Source of the DNA: Paraburkholderia sp. BL9I2N2
GTDB lineage: Bacteria > Pseudomonadota > Gammaproteobacteria > Burkholderiales > Burkholderiaceae
Length of the DNA stretch: 64,000 nucleotides
Direction: 5' to 3'
Assembly (NCBI RefSeq): GCF_004339745.1
Contig: NZ_SMGP01000004.1
Coordinates: forward strand, 1,099,078 to 1,163,077
The position numbers were made by a program, and so were the translations under genes. The notes under the pieces were generated by a model, which saw nothing but the letters and a program-made list of their open reading frames with translations, made no database searches and was not told where the DNA came from. Shown in pieces: positions 63,858 to 64,000 of the stretch. The number at the start of each line of letters is the position of its first letter. Within the stretch, counting starts at the first letter, position 1.

Positions 63858-64000
63858 TGAAAGCATGCAACGTCGTGAATGCGCTCGTCCTCGCGGCATG
63901 CGTGATGCCGACGTCGAACGCCTATGCGCAAGCCAGCAACGCCATGCCGACGGCGTCGAGTTCGGCTACAAGTTCAGGCAAGGCGACGCCATCGGACAAG
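63858..64000 (+). CDS. Exported protein, probably BON family, cut by the window edge
   Basis: The first 47 residues are visible: a signal peptide (VVNALVLAACVMPTSNAYAQ) and a Ser/Ala/Thr linker (ASNAMPTASSSATSSGKA). GAGG lies 7 bases before ATG 63858. The linker and signal resemble the BON protein at 51265, but the BON domain itself would lie past the window edge, so the family is a guess. Confidence 0.55.

Overview
The window is high-GC DNA whose gene content points to a Burkholderiaceae member of the Paraburkholderia/Caballeronia/Burkholderia type. The evidence is FixJ-type two-component systems, a DUF3141/acetate-kinase stress cluster, a porin_4 porin and an RND plus NodT efflux set. This is inference from protein families, with no database search behind it.

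Layout. (1) 1-14.3 kb is regulatory and envelope DNA: a DUF3300 lipoprotein, polyphosphate kinase 2, a VIT/CCC1-like membrane protein, and two paralogous signalling modules (PAS histidine kinase, FixJ-like regulator, receiver-only protein). The modules are separated by a DUF4239 protein and a reverse-strand set of secreted proteins. (2) 14.4-15.8 kb holds small exported proteins. (3) 15.8-25.3 kb is one tightly packed operon, RND efflux (adaptor, pump, outer-membrane factor) running into pqiABC. (4) 25.4-29.1 kb holds gltS, a TAXI-type solute receptor and an outer-membrane barrel. (5) 29.5-36.2 kb is a metabolic operon: a DUF3141 PhaC-like protein, a phosphate acyltransferase, ackA, fabI, an RRM protein and an unknown coiled-coil protein. 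(6) 36.2-41.4 kb holds small envelope proteins, a decayed SulP permease and an AI-2E family transporter. (7) 41.5-51.6 kb is a catabolic island: AraC regulator, BKACE, MFS, quinone reductase, TauD/TfdA dioxygenase, hydrolase, Rieske ferredoxin, acyl-CoA ligase, porin and BON protein. It is followed by IS3 and IS6 transposase fossils. (8) 53-64 kb holds an MscS-type channel, an arginine deiminase fossil, phosphoketolase, glycogen phosphorylase, GlgX and the start of a possible BON protein.

The non-catabolic genes suggest survival under energy or oxygen limitation. Glycogen breakdown (GlgX, GlgP) could feed phosphoketolase, acetyl-phosphate could give ATP through AckA, and PPK2 could recharge nucleotides from polyphosphate. 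They may be tied together by a repeated imperfect palindrome, close to GACCAARGTYC followed by NATTG, seen about ten times and mostly upstream of these genes. I propose it as the operator of the FixJ-like regulators encoded here.

The first FixJ-like gene, phosphoketolase, glgP and glgX carry single-base frameshifts. In 57.9-63.5 kb these are eight isolated indels without visible nonsense substitutions, which may be sequence error rather than decay. The arcA, SulP, IS3 and IS6 remnants look like genuine decay.
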